Part shown: piece by piece, positions 42,932 through 53,861 of the stretch
Position numbering within the stretch: the first letter of the stretch is position 1
Layout of the letters: each line of letters begins with the position of its first letter
Assembly (NCBI GenBank): GCA_036936605.1
Contig: JAUPFV010000005.1
Span: 5,073,670-5,137,669 of the forward strand
Direction: 5' to 3'
DNA: 64,000 nt
Source: Limnanthes douglasii subsp. nivea
Lineage: Eukaryota; Streptophyta; Magnoliopsida; Brassicales; Limnanthaceae
The notes under the pieces: model-generated
What the model was told of the DNA's origin: nothing
The model's input: the letters and a program-made list of their open reading frames with translations, nothing else
The model's database searches: none
Position numbers and translations under genes: made by a program

Positions 42932-44290
42932 ATGACACTCACGATCCTTAATTGGAATGTAAGGGAAGTCAGGAATTAAAAACTATTAGAAAACTCTAAA
43001 CCTTAAAAAATGCAGAAAAAGTTGACTTCATTGCTACACAAGAACCTATGATATTGGTGGTAAATTTAAATATAGTTACTAGGAAACTTGGATTTTATTT
43101 AGAAGCAACCAGTATAAGTAATAAGATATTGATCTTTTGGAAGGAGGAATTCAAGGTTGAGATTTTTATTAATCATAAATAATTCTTACTCTTAAAGGTT
43201 TATTACTCTTCTATTAGATAAGGTTTTTTTTGTCACGTTGGTTCATGCTAAAGTTACAAGGGAACAAAGTGTTGATTTTTTGAATGGCTTAAGAGCAATG
43301 GCAGATCAATATATAAACTTGATTGTTATGAGAGACTTTAACACTATATCTAACTCTCAAGAATAATTAACTTATTCTACATTATGTTTGGGAAACGTGG
43401 ATTAATTAAATAATAATATTCAATATTGTCAGTTAGATAATACAAGGTTCTAGGGTTCTAGATTTACTTTGATTAATAAGAATAAATAAATAAATTAAAT
43501 AGAGTTCTACATAATACTAATTGGCTGGGTCATTTTGAAACAACAAGAGTTAGACATCTAGCAAGAACTAGTTCCCACCACATCTTTCTTGTGTATATTA
43601 ATATCCGTTGATAAAAATCAAATTAAATCCCCATTCAAGTTTCAAAATTTGTGGACCTTGCATCATAATTTCCTTATAGTAGTTGAAGAAAGCTGGTAGG
43701 GAGAATTATTCGGTCCTCCGATACTATTTTTCTGGAACAAATTGAAAAGACTTAAGCTTAGATTAAAAGGCTGGAATTGAGATATTTTTGAAAATATTTT
43801 TCATGTCGTTGCTTGGTCATAAGAGGAAGTAAAACACCTAAAAAAATGCTTTGAAGCTAAGAAAACTATAGAAGATAAAATTATGCTTTTTAAAGATCAA
43901 GCAAACCATTTCCAGCTTATAGCTAGGGAGAAATTATACTAGGAACAAACGTATATAGTTATCTGGATGAAAGATGGCGATAAAAACACAAAATGTTTCC
44001 ATAAATGTGTAAAAAATAAGGAAAAGAAACATAATTCATGGTATTATGGATGGTGAACATTGGATAAGTGATCAAGATGAACTAGGGAAATGAGTTGATG
44101 ACCATTTGAAAAAGCTCTTAGTTGAGCAACCAAACCAAACATTTATTTGAAGATCTATAAGACATAATTCCTAAACTGGTAACTGAACAAGACAATGAAG
44201 ATCTTTTGAAATTACCTTCACACGAGGAAATTCAAAATTCTGTGAAAATCTTGAATTCCAATGGAATTGTTGGTTTGTATTTATTTATAT
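42932..44290 (+). pseudogene. LINE ORF2: endonuclease and truncated RT
   Basis: ATG at 42932 followed by TLTILNWNVREVRN, the start of the AP-like endonuclease. Further blocks are ATQEP, VMRDFNTISNS (the G-D-F-N motif, G changed to R) and NTNWLGHFETTRVRHLARTS plus SHH (normally S-D-H). WMKDGDKNTKCFHKCVKN at about 43965-44015 and LPSHEEIQNSVKILNSNG near 44210-44265 lead into the RT, which is then lost. Confidence 0.75.
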
Positions 44291-47200
44291 TATCTTATTA
44301 TTATTTGGTGGTCCAAGGTAAATTAAAAAAGTTTTATTATTTTTCTTATTAGATCAATATTTATAATAGTTTTGATACTTTAAATTTACAAGAGATGAGA
44401 CATTATAATAAAGATTACATTAAAATGTTTAACATATATCATCGTTTGTGTTGATATATCCTCTAAGTGTAATCCTAACGTATGAATAACTAATTGAAAT
44501 TGTCTTATAATTTTAGGTAGTAGTCAATAAAGAACTAAAGAGGTCATGTTACTTAGCAATGAAACACGATAGTTCACATAGTAATCATATAGCCAACTAT
44601 CTAAATAAACTTAAACTTCGCATGGTAAGTAGCATAAATAATTCATGACCATGTAACCATAGCATGTGAATTATAAATTTCTCTTATTTAAATCAACTGA
44701 GATCAAATTTCTTCACAAGAATTATATTATTTAACTAAATAATATAAACACAAAAACAAGACAATACAATAAAACCAAACTAAAAACTCAATTGTAAATA
44801 AAAAAATAGACTAAGAACACATACACAAATTTGTTGTTTGTTAAATACTTCGGGTAATGAACGCTTAGCAAAGTACGATAAAAAAGAGACAAATCCTTTT
44901 TTTCTAAAATTTTGAACAATTGAAATACTTGAAAACTAAATCATGGAGTTTGTACTTATTTTCTTTATTTAATTTCCTTAATGGTATTAAACAAAATATA
45001 GTTTATTTATTTTTAGCGTGTTACAAATTTTATTCTAAAAACATATTACGGATATATATGACATAAATTGTTCTAACATCTACTCATCCCACAAAGTCAT
45101 GGAGCACAAATGATTTGTAAGGAATTCATAAATTGGAATATCTCATCGTGTGTGATTTATGGTATTTAGACATGTTATGGTAAAGTCTAATTGAAGTAAT
45201 CAATTAGAATATTATACCAATAAATAATATCATTATTTAGTCTTATGGTTTTATAAATAAAGAATGGATAACGGTTTGATTAAATTGTACCTAAAGGAAG
45301 GGTCTTTTAATACAAAAATTAAGTATTGGGCTTAGAACTCAATAAGGGTTATGGTCCTTACTAGGGGAGAGTCAATCACGAATAATAAATGAATTGTTTG
45401 CATGAAAAACAACGTGTCATAAGTATAATGGTCAAATGAAACATATTAGTATTGAATAAAATTAAATGAGTTTACTATACAGTAACTAATTTGCTTCAGC
45501 TTCCATATAAAGCAAAACTTAATTCATTTCTCCACTAACACATAAAATATGTCATTTCTCAAAATAAATATGTCATTTCTCAAAATAAAGTCCTCTCTCG
45601 GTTTCACACCAACTCTCAAGTCTGTAGAAGAGCCATAACATCCATCACTCTCTATGAAGATAAATCATAAAAAAAAATTGCTTCAATTTAATATCCAAAA
45701 AATAATCAACAATGGAAAATGGGAAGTTTTCTTATTCACATAATTTTTACTAATTAGAATAATTTGATTCGTGGTTAAAATCATGGGTATGGATACCCCA
45801 ATTATAATTTTTTATGATCTAAGAATTCGTATTAGAACCGCCTCTGACTCATCTTCGTGTAGGAGTATAGATTACAAAAATCAATTCTCCCAAAATGCAA
45901 ATAATAATAATTTATAATTGATTCGGTTGGAAAAAAACCCTATAGAGTTTTATTTTGATATTATGATCTATGTTTAGCAACCTACATATGTAGTAAGTGT
46001 TATTTAAATATATAAATCCATGTTAAGAACTAATTGGGGTGATCGAGGAAACATACATGATTATATGTTATTGTATGTTTATGTGCATGATTAATTTTTT
46101 TGAAACATTTTAGGAAGAAATCATAATTTTGCGGTGGGGTTTCGGTTTATAGAAATTAGGGAGTTTGTCGTGACCATGGAGATGGTCATCGTGACGAACT
46201 CAGGTATAGTGCAATTCGTTTTCACTAGCATTATGGTCGTTGTTCTGAATTTTACTTCCCCGTGATCACCAGGGTTGTGGTCGAAGTGAAGGTACACTGC
46301 AGGTTTCAGACCTTAAATTTTATCCAGAATTTGTTTTTTGTTATGATTCTTTCGAGTAAGGTTGGTGCACATACCCAATACAGAGGTGCAGCCAACCAAT
46401 TCAAATATTTGTGATATCATATGTATGTACTCAGGCTTAATGTATGTTTAGTAAAGTTATGTATGTACGTATGACGAAACAACATGTTTTTAATGCATTT
46501 TTAACATGTTTTACATGTTTAGACTCTTTGATTATTCAAAGTATTTATCATCCTTGGGTGTTGTGTCAAATAAGGTATTCACAATTATGTGACCCCATTA
46601 TATGTACATTAGGAAACATCTAGAGTTTTGAATGTATGGTCACATATTGGGATGTAATTACCATTACTGCTGGAACTTGGACTCTGGATGTACGGAGTGA
46701 TAACTTGCATGCCCATGGATTTTTTGTTTTATTTACATGGAGTTTGATTGGCATTCATCTCCCTTTAGATGTATACGCACTAGATGGGATATATCACATT
46801 CTTTAATATATGACTGATTAGCATATCTGCTATGCCCCCCGCATGGGAAGTTTCAGGTGATTCATGAAAGGAAAGGAGTTTGGGGCCTCACAACTTAGAG
46901 AACAGATGTTGTTTGTGTAGGTTGGCACCCATAGAAGACTACTATACATATTTTCTGATGGTGAGCACCTGTTGGATGATATTGTTGCTGCATTTACATG
47001 CATCATACTCATTTGTAACTACTATTTCACTGTTAACATGTTTGTATATTTACCATGATCAGTCGGGTATGGCCCCCACAAAAGTATTGGCTGGTCGGAT
47101 ATGTCATGGAACCTACAATGTCTAACCTTAAAGTAATAAATCTCGAGGTATAACACGTTTATGCCCAATCATAACCCATAATATGAAAACCTTTAGTATG

Positions 47201-47300
47201 AGTTATATAGTTTGGTATTAAATTCAGATATGTTTCACTAATATAGTGTTTTTATTTTGTTACTCAACTACTGAAAACCCCTTTATAAATTCATTTCGAG
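44291..47300. other. Three kilobases without a recognisable gene
   Basis: AT-rich. I see a perfect short tandem duplication (AAATATGTCATTTCTCAAAAT, about 45547-45590) and LTR-like prose (TATA and polyadenylation-type words) around 46330-47160, which could be a decayed copia LTR because copia gag follows at about 47330. No ORF is convincing. Confidence 0.4.
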
Positions 47301-47329
47301 CCCCCAAATTGGTATGGTGCAAATTTAAA

Positions 47330-48925
47330 AAGTGGAAAAGGGAAATTTTATTCTTGTTGGGTCTACATGATTTTGATCATTGTCTTAAAGAGAACGAGAA
47401 TGTTGCACTTAAATAAAAGAGAACTCATAATGAAAGAGGCCACTTTGTGCAGTGGGAACGTCCGCTGACATGTTATTAGCAAATGACATATTTGCACACC
47501 TTTAGTGGAGTTTTTTAAGTCCTCTCAGGTTAAAATTAAAAACTTTATTTAAAAATCTCCACTATGAAGTACAATGGACATGACAAGATTATGGAACACG
47601 TCCATGCAATGGCTGATGTTCATAGAAAACTTACGGCCCTACAAGTTGATCTCGTAGATATTGTTGGAATAGCATACATTTTCGTGTCCCTACCTGCTAA
47701 ACTTAGGATCCTCGAAATGACCTACGACTTTCTTAAGAAAAATTAAGACATGAACACTCTTATAACAAATTTATTTAATAAGGAGGATAAATATTTAGAG
47801 CAAAGCATTTTAGATGCCAATATGGTAAATATATATACGAGTAATCCCCAACTCAAAAGGAACACTCATCAATAGGAGATGTACAAGCTAATCCTATGGG
47901 ATCCTTTAAATATGATGGAGATTTCAAGAAAGTAAAGGGCAAGATGTTGTCATAACTGGAAGAATGATGGCCTCAGTACAAGGCCTGGATGGCCAAGAAA
48001 GGTAAACTATATTCTATATCTTCAGATGCTAATTTAGTTTCAGTGTTGAAGGACATATGATAGATTGATACAGCAACAAGAACTTATGTATGTGTTACTT
48101 TGTAGCATTCAAGACAAAACAGACCACTTAGTGATGGAAATATCTAGATATATACTACGATGAAGTGGTGTGCCCAGTTTCAGCCATGTGTCAATTTGAT
48201 TTTGTTTAAGTTCAAGATATATTTTGATTTTAAATGATGTTTTGTATGTTCCCTCCTTAAGGGTGAATTTACTCCATTTTTTGTTATTGGATATATGTGC
48301 TTACTCGTGTTTATTTGGTAATGGAAACCTTCAGATATTTTATGATCAACGTTTAGTTGGCTATCGTGTGCTTGATTGTATTGGTAACATGTATAAATTA
48401 GTTTTAATAATTATCATAGTGCAACAAATGTCACACTGATTATAAAATCTTGTTGATGAGGGTCTATTAGGTCCTCTTGATTACACTAATTCAGACAAAT
48501 GTGTAAAGTGTATTAAGGGGAAACAAACCCGATAAATGAGACTTAAAACCTCTCATATTAAATATGTTTTGGAGTTAATCCATACAAATATTTGTGTCTC
48601 ATTCCCTACAACATCATAGAATGGTCAAAGATACTTAATTTCATTTATAAACGACTATTCTAGATAAATTACATATATTTTCTTTATGAAAAATCATAGG
48701 TTATTGACATGTGCAAATCATTCAAGGTCGAAGTTGAATTATAAAAATCTTAAGCTTATAGACATCAAGTTTGATCTGTAAATGAGCGAGTTCAGAACGT
48801 CCATATATGGGTGGAGTATACTTATACATACTTCATGGTAGCAGATCCATTTACTAAGTTTTTATCATCATTTGTATTGTAGAGTGTATGGTTTACATGG
48901 GTATCCTTGCATTGAGGGTATTTAG
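47330..48925 (+). pseudogene. Copia C1: gag, pre-integrase, integrase start, then an RNase H tail
   Basis: Gag: TMKYNGHDKIMEHVHAMADV and VSLPAKLRILEMTYDFLKKN (47564-47746). Protease end: LNDVLYVPSLRVNLLHFLLL (48224-48439). Pre-integrase: CVKCIKGKQTR near 48500. Integrase start: LELIHTNICVSFP and FINDYSR (48570-48665). At about 48790 this jumps to VADPFTKFLSSF (48838-48873), the end of a copia RNase H, and to the purine tract TTTAGTGGGAG (48917-48927). RT and most RNase H are deleted. Confidence 0.68.
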
Positions 48926-48989
48926 GTTTAGTGGGAGTGGTGTATTATGTTGATTGATTTGAGATTGTATTTTTCCAGATTATATTCAT

Positions 48990-50542
48990 TTTCAGAGTTG
49001 TTGAAATGATAAACCAAAATTTGCTGGAAAGGGCTAGGTGTATGCTTCTATTGGCTGGAATGGGCCAAAGGTTCTTTGAAGAATTTGTAATAAAATTTGT
49101 ATATATCATCAATAAATTTACATCTAAGACACCAAAATCTAAATTTCCACAAGATGCATGGGCTGGAAGTAAACTTTTAGTGGAAAATTTGAGAGTGTTC
49201 GGATGCGTTGTCTACGCATATATGAAACAAGATAAGCTTCAATCAATATCACTAGAGTTTTTATTCCTCGATTAACCAAAAGGAATAAAAGGGTATAACT
49301 TGTGGTTCCTGAAATCTAGAAGTCATAATAATCTAATTAGTTGAGACGTGTTATTCAATGAGGAGGTAATTTTATTGATTAAGGAGGTGAAGAACAACCC
49401 TAGTACTGTCGAGAAAATATGTGAATTAATGATGAGTCTAAGAAAAAAAGTGGTGTTGAGGATGATTATATCGAAGATGATTTCAGACTTTGTACAAATT
49501 TGGCTCATTTATAGGAAGTATACCGCCTGCATAAGGATGACACTGAAAAATATTTGATATTTCAGAGCCTTCGATGTTTGGACTGAAGAGCAATATGATG
49601 ATCTTGATAGTTATCAGTTGGTAAGAGATAGAACATGAAGACCTAAAAAGTCTACATAAAGGTAAGATTTTGCTTTATCTATTAAAATACAAGGAACTAT
49701 TCTTAAACCCAAAATGCATTATGATGTTATAAAGAGTAGTGATAAGCATAAATGGTTGAAGTCCATAAGGGAAGATGTGAGTTCTCTCAAGAAGAGAGAT
49801 ACCTGGATTCTTTTGAATTAGAGAAGGGTCATACTTATTGGGAGTAAAGGGATATACAAGACGAATCAAGACATTTTTAGAGTTAAGTTATCCATATACA
49901 ATGCTAGATTTATAGCTAAGGGATTCACGTAAAAGTAGGATGTTAATTTCAATGAAATTTTATCACTAATTATGAAACAAACATCAACAAGGGTTATATT
50001 AACAGTTGTTGCTAGATTTGATATTGATTTAGATCAAATGGATGTTACTACTGTCTCATTGCATGAAGAATTAGAAGAGATCATCTACATGTGTTGGGCA
50101 GAATGTTTTGACAAAGGAACGAAAAAGGGTGTGTACTTGTTGAATAAACTTATATATGGGTTTATAGTCACCAATGTAGTGAAATAAAAGATTTATTTTT
50201 TTATGAGGTCCATTAAATATGTGAATTTGCTAAGAAATTTGTGTCTATTGTAATAGGGAAACACAAATTGAGGGATAAATTATGTTGATATTGTATATGG
50301 ATGATATCCTAATAGCTATAAAAGACATGAGGCGAATTGAAATAGTGATAACTCAACTGAATGAAGAGTTTGAAATGAAAATTATTAGAGAGGCTAAGAG
50401 GATAGTTGGTATTGAGATCAAGAAAAAAAGTTGAGAGTGGGTCTATTCTTATCTCAACAATAATACATATATAAGGTTCTCAAAAAGTTCAGAGTGTCTA
50501 AAGCCCGAGAGGTTGGAAATCCAATTGGGGCCCATTTTTAAC

Positions 50543-50586
<44 letters not shown>

Positions 50587-51080
50587 AGTAGATTTATGTC
50601 AAATTCGGGGAATCCTTACTCGCAGGCCCTCAAACTGCTCATGAGGTACTTGAAGGGTTCATTTGAAGTTGGGTTGTGCTATAATCAAAATTACAAGGCT
50701 AATGAGATATTGTGAGGGTATGTTGAATCTTATTCTGCAGGATTTCTTGACACAATAAAATCAGGTTTGGGTTGTCTAATGTGCATGATGGAGGGGTTAG
50801 CTAGAATTCTTGTATACAGAAGGTCATTTTTTTCATATACGAAAGTTGAATATATTATTACTTCCAATCAGTGAAGGAAACCATATGGTTGAAAATAGTT
50901 TTGAGTGAGATCAATGATGTGAATAAGATGTGACTATGTTTTGTGATAATACTAGTGTGATTCAATTAATGAGGAATCTGAAGTTTAATGGGAGAACTGA
51001 GCACGTAGAATATACTTCATTCGAGAAGTAGTGGAGAGAGAGAGAGAGGGGAAGTGAAGATGGCAAAAAATTCAAGTGAG
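48990..51080 (+). pseudogene. Copia C2: integrase end, RT and RNase H
   Basis: LLERARCMLLLAGMGQRFFE and LRVFGCVVYAYMKQDKLQ (49006-49275, integrase end); KWLKSIREDVSSLKKRDTWI (49750-49810), ARFIAKGF, VARFDIDLDQMDVTTVSLHE and LLNKLIYGF (RT start, 49972-50187); LILYMDDILIAIKD (50290-50325; Y-M-D-D keeps both catalytic Asp); SGNPYSQALKLLMRYLKGSF near 50600-50660 and a decayed RNase H to about 51080. Stops throughout. An (ATT)n run interrupts it at 50547-50586. Confidence 0.75.
50547..50586 (+). repeat. (ATT)n microsatellite, about 13 units
   Basis: Uninterrupted TATTATTATT run within the RT-RNase H part of copia C2. Confidence 0.95.
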
Positions 51081-51129
51081 AAAAATCTTTCATATACTCT
51101 CACCAAGGTATTATCGATTTTATAGTTCA

Positions 51130-52020
51130 CAAACTGTATAGGTCTTGTGTAAATTTTTTAGGTAGGTGAACTGGATTTCTCTGAATATTAAATGAAACAT
51201 CAGGGAAATGTATATTAGAGGCGTTGTAAGATTAAGTGGATAATTTTTATATGTAAGCTAAAAATGATTGTTGCAACTCAGCCAAAAATGTAAAGGCCTA
51301 AGACTTGATTAAGCTGAGAACTTAAGGAATGTTGTTGTTGTATTTCAAAGAGGATGAAGCTAAACTAAAGATTTAGGTGCAGAGAAATTTTTTAGAACCT
51401 AACGGTGAGAAAAATGCACTGTTACTACTGGAACTGCAATGTTGGACCGAAAATGCAGGAACATATTGTCGAAGAATTCTGGATATGCTTCTTTGTTCCT
51501 GAAGAGAATTTGATCACTTGTATGGGAAGAATCTAAAATGAATGAAATATATTTGTCATCGATTAAGAAGATTAATCTGGAGCGTCCATTGAAGGGTGAC
51601 AATATAGCACATACAACAGACGTCACGAAATGCTACCACTACTTGATAGGTCGTGCATGTGTCTGAGTGGCTGCTACCATTACCATTTTAGTTGTGTACA
51701 TACAGCTGCTGATGTGAGCCTGATATATTATGTTACTTATTTCTGTGTCTATTTAAAGTAAAAGAGAAGATTGAAATTCGTACTAAAAGCTGCTAAAATT
51801 GTTAGAGAGAGAAAGTCTCTTACTTGCCTAGTTTTAAAGATAAAAATGAGATAGAGATAAACACCAAGATACAAAGTGTTTTTTTGTAAGCCGAAAGTGC
51901 TTTGTAACAACAACATAGTGGGTGAGTTAGTTGTGTTTGAGAGAGTCTTCTTGTAGCTTACTTCTATTCTAGAAATTTGCGTTTGTTGTCCGGAGATGTA
52001 GGATTTCTGCACCATCTAAA
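51130..52020 (+). repeat. Possible 3' LTR of copia C2
   Basis: Non-coding region straight after the RNase H end. It contains CTATTTAAAGTAAAAG near 51749 (TATA-like) and GT-rich 3' end-type sequence. No partner LTR or terminal TG...CA could be confirmed, so this rests mainly on position. Confidence 0.35.
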
Positions 52021-52820
52021 CTCCGCTAAATTTGTCTTATGTGATTGGTTTTATATGTTGTCCTTTATTGCTTTATTTGAGGTGTAAAAGAGTAAAAAAA
52101 ATCGAAGCTCTTTTGCTCATTGTTTTTTATCGAAAAGATTCAACCGAGTGACAAAGCTTCGGCCAATATTTTTATAACTTCCACCACTACTGAATCTTTC
52201 ATGTGATTATTTCGAGCGGGTGGTTATAATCCATATTATTTTCGCAGCACATGTTGTTTTTTATTGCTTGTTTTACCATATAAAATTATAAAGCTATGTA
52301 ACTCTTTCATTCCATGTTTTTTTTGTTATACAAGTCATCTTCAAAATAAATATTCAACTGTCAATGATAAAGTTTCGGCAACCGTCCTTTTTTAACTTTG
52401 TATTATTACTGAAATTTACATTATTATGATTATTCCGAACAAATAATTTAATATCGATTATTTTTTACAATAATGTTAATAAAAACAAAAATAATTATGT
52501 GCAAAAATATAAATAGACAATATTCTTTTTTCCTCTAAAAGTAAAGTCACGTTTTGTAAGCGATTCAATGTATCTTACTTCTCTTCTCGAAGAGTTCGAA
52601 TACCATATGGTCCATATCTTTGACATAGATACGTGCCTTGCAATATGTCTATTCATGTCTAACCTAAACCCTGCAATATGGCTATTCATGTCTAACCTAA
52701 GGAGTATAATTTCTATTTAGCTTATAAAATCCAATAATTAAGTTAAAAAACTCAAGACGACCATACATTCAGTCCAATGACTACTTTTATAACTATTGTT
52801 TTTTTAATTTTATTATTAAT
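52021..52820. other. Unassigned DNA
   Basis: A short tandem repeat of CTATTCATGTCTAACCTAA (about 52648 and 52682) is the only structure noted. No gene. Confidence 0.4.
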
Positions 52821-52823
52821 TTT

Positions 52824-53175
52824 AGGATAGCCGAGTTGGTTGAATAAGGTTTGTTTGTGACCAAAAGTTATAAGTTCGAGTCCATCTACGTTCGCTTTCT
52901 CAACTAAATCTGTCAACTAAATGTGTTGTGTGGTTTACTTTATGACATTGGTTTATAAGTTAGTGCGTGTGCGCATTCATTACGCTCTAAATACGCTTCA
53001 GAACTGAAGTTAGTGCGTGTGCACATTCATTACGCTCTAAATAGGCCTCAGAACTGATCGGACACGACCAAATACACCACTGATGCTTAGGCTTGGGTAC
53101 CGGCCGGGAGGTGGGCCTTGCACCACCGGTTCCAGGCTGCGAGTTCCCTCCACATATATATATATATAATTTTTT
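52824..53175 (+). mobile_element. tRNA-derived SINE (copy 1)
   Basis: A Pol III promoter-like head: A box TAGCCGAGTTGG (52828-52839) and B box AGTTCGAGTCC (52873-52883), at tRNA spacing. A non-coding body and (TA)n plus a T run at the 3' end (53153-53180) follow. The cloverleaf is not intact, so it is not a tRNA gene. A related copy lies at 53560-53758. Confidence 0.68.
52958..53057 (+). repeat. 50-bp tandem duplication inside SINE copy 1
   Basis: AGTTAGTGCGTGTGC(G/A)CATT... to ...CAGAACTGA is present at 52958-53007 and 53008-53057, with three mismatches. Confidence 0.9.
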
Positions 53176-53559
53176 TTTTGTAATACTACCTTATTGTTTT
53201 TGGATGGTCCTACCCAAATTATGACATTCTGGTTTATTTTTTAAATAAACCAATGTCCACATATCCTAAATTTACAGCTAATTTCAATTAACATATCCTT
53301 ACAATGATATGAACAGAACATATTAATCTTGAAAGGTAAGTTAGTAGAGAGAAATTGATTATCGTTCTTGGACACCGCTCTATTAGCTATAGATATTTAT
53401 GCTCCGGCCACTAATCACACCATTAAATTCTAGCTATATATTAACCTTTTGTTTTGGTTAAAAATGTTACTAGTGTTTTTTTAATATTTGGACAAATATT
53501 TTTGGTCTATAAAAAAAGTCATATGAGAGTTCAAACAGTAAACTTTTTGTTTCTTGAAA

Positions 53560-53758
53560 AGGGGTAGCTGAGTTGGTGGAGTAAGACATGCTCGTGATTA
53601 ATGGTTATGCGTTCGTGTTTTTCTACAAATATTTTTTTGTTTAATTCTGTCACTTCGTGTGATTTACCTTCTGGCGTTGGGTTGCAGATTTTTGCGTCAG
53701 ACTGAGGTTTACTCTGTACACACTCGTTGAGTAGTAGCAGCGGGTTTCCTCAAAAACT
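53560..53758 (+). mobile_element. tRNA-derived SINE (copy 2, diverged)
   Basis: A box TAGCTGAGTTGG (53565-53576); the B box is degraded (GCGTTCGTGTT near 53610). The body shares TCTGTCA(C/A)...GTG(T/A)...TTTAC(C/T)TT...TGACATTGG/TGGCGTTGGG words with copy 1. It ends about 100 bp upstream of the laccase start codon. Confidence 0.6.
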
Positions 53759-53780
53759 AATCGTTTACACATGATGTCTT

Positions 53781-53797
53781 TATATAGCTATATATAC
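53781..53797 (+). promoter_or_regulatory. Probable TATA box of the laccase gene
   Basis: TATATAGCTATATATAC lies 65-80 bases before the ATG at 53862, a normal distance for a plant gene with a short 5' UTR. SINE copy 2 ends just upstream, so the promoter is next to or partly made of SINE DNA. Confidence 0.45.
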
Positions 53798-53861
53798 AGT
53801 TTGCTTTACCGATGTTTTCAAAACAAAATATTTGTATGCCACACTCAATAAACGACACAAA

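Larger units (their letters stand above)
41450..44290 (+). mobile_element. Degenerate L1-type LINE
   Basis: Non-LTR retrotransposon on the plus strand with ORF1 (DUF4283-like) and ORF2 (endonuclease, then start of RT). It breaks off at about 44285 just inside the RT. No poly(A) tail or target duplication was seen, so both ends are approximate. Confidence 0.75.

Noticed and set aside
46830..47125. ORFs of 60 and 81 codons on both strands
   Set aside because: No recognisable motif; neither strand shows conserved retroelement or host protein features.
52824..52900. Possible tRNA gene
   Set aside because: A and B boxes are present, but acceptor and anticodon stems do not pair and a long body follows; a SINE fits better.
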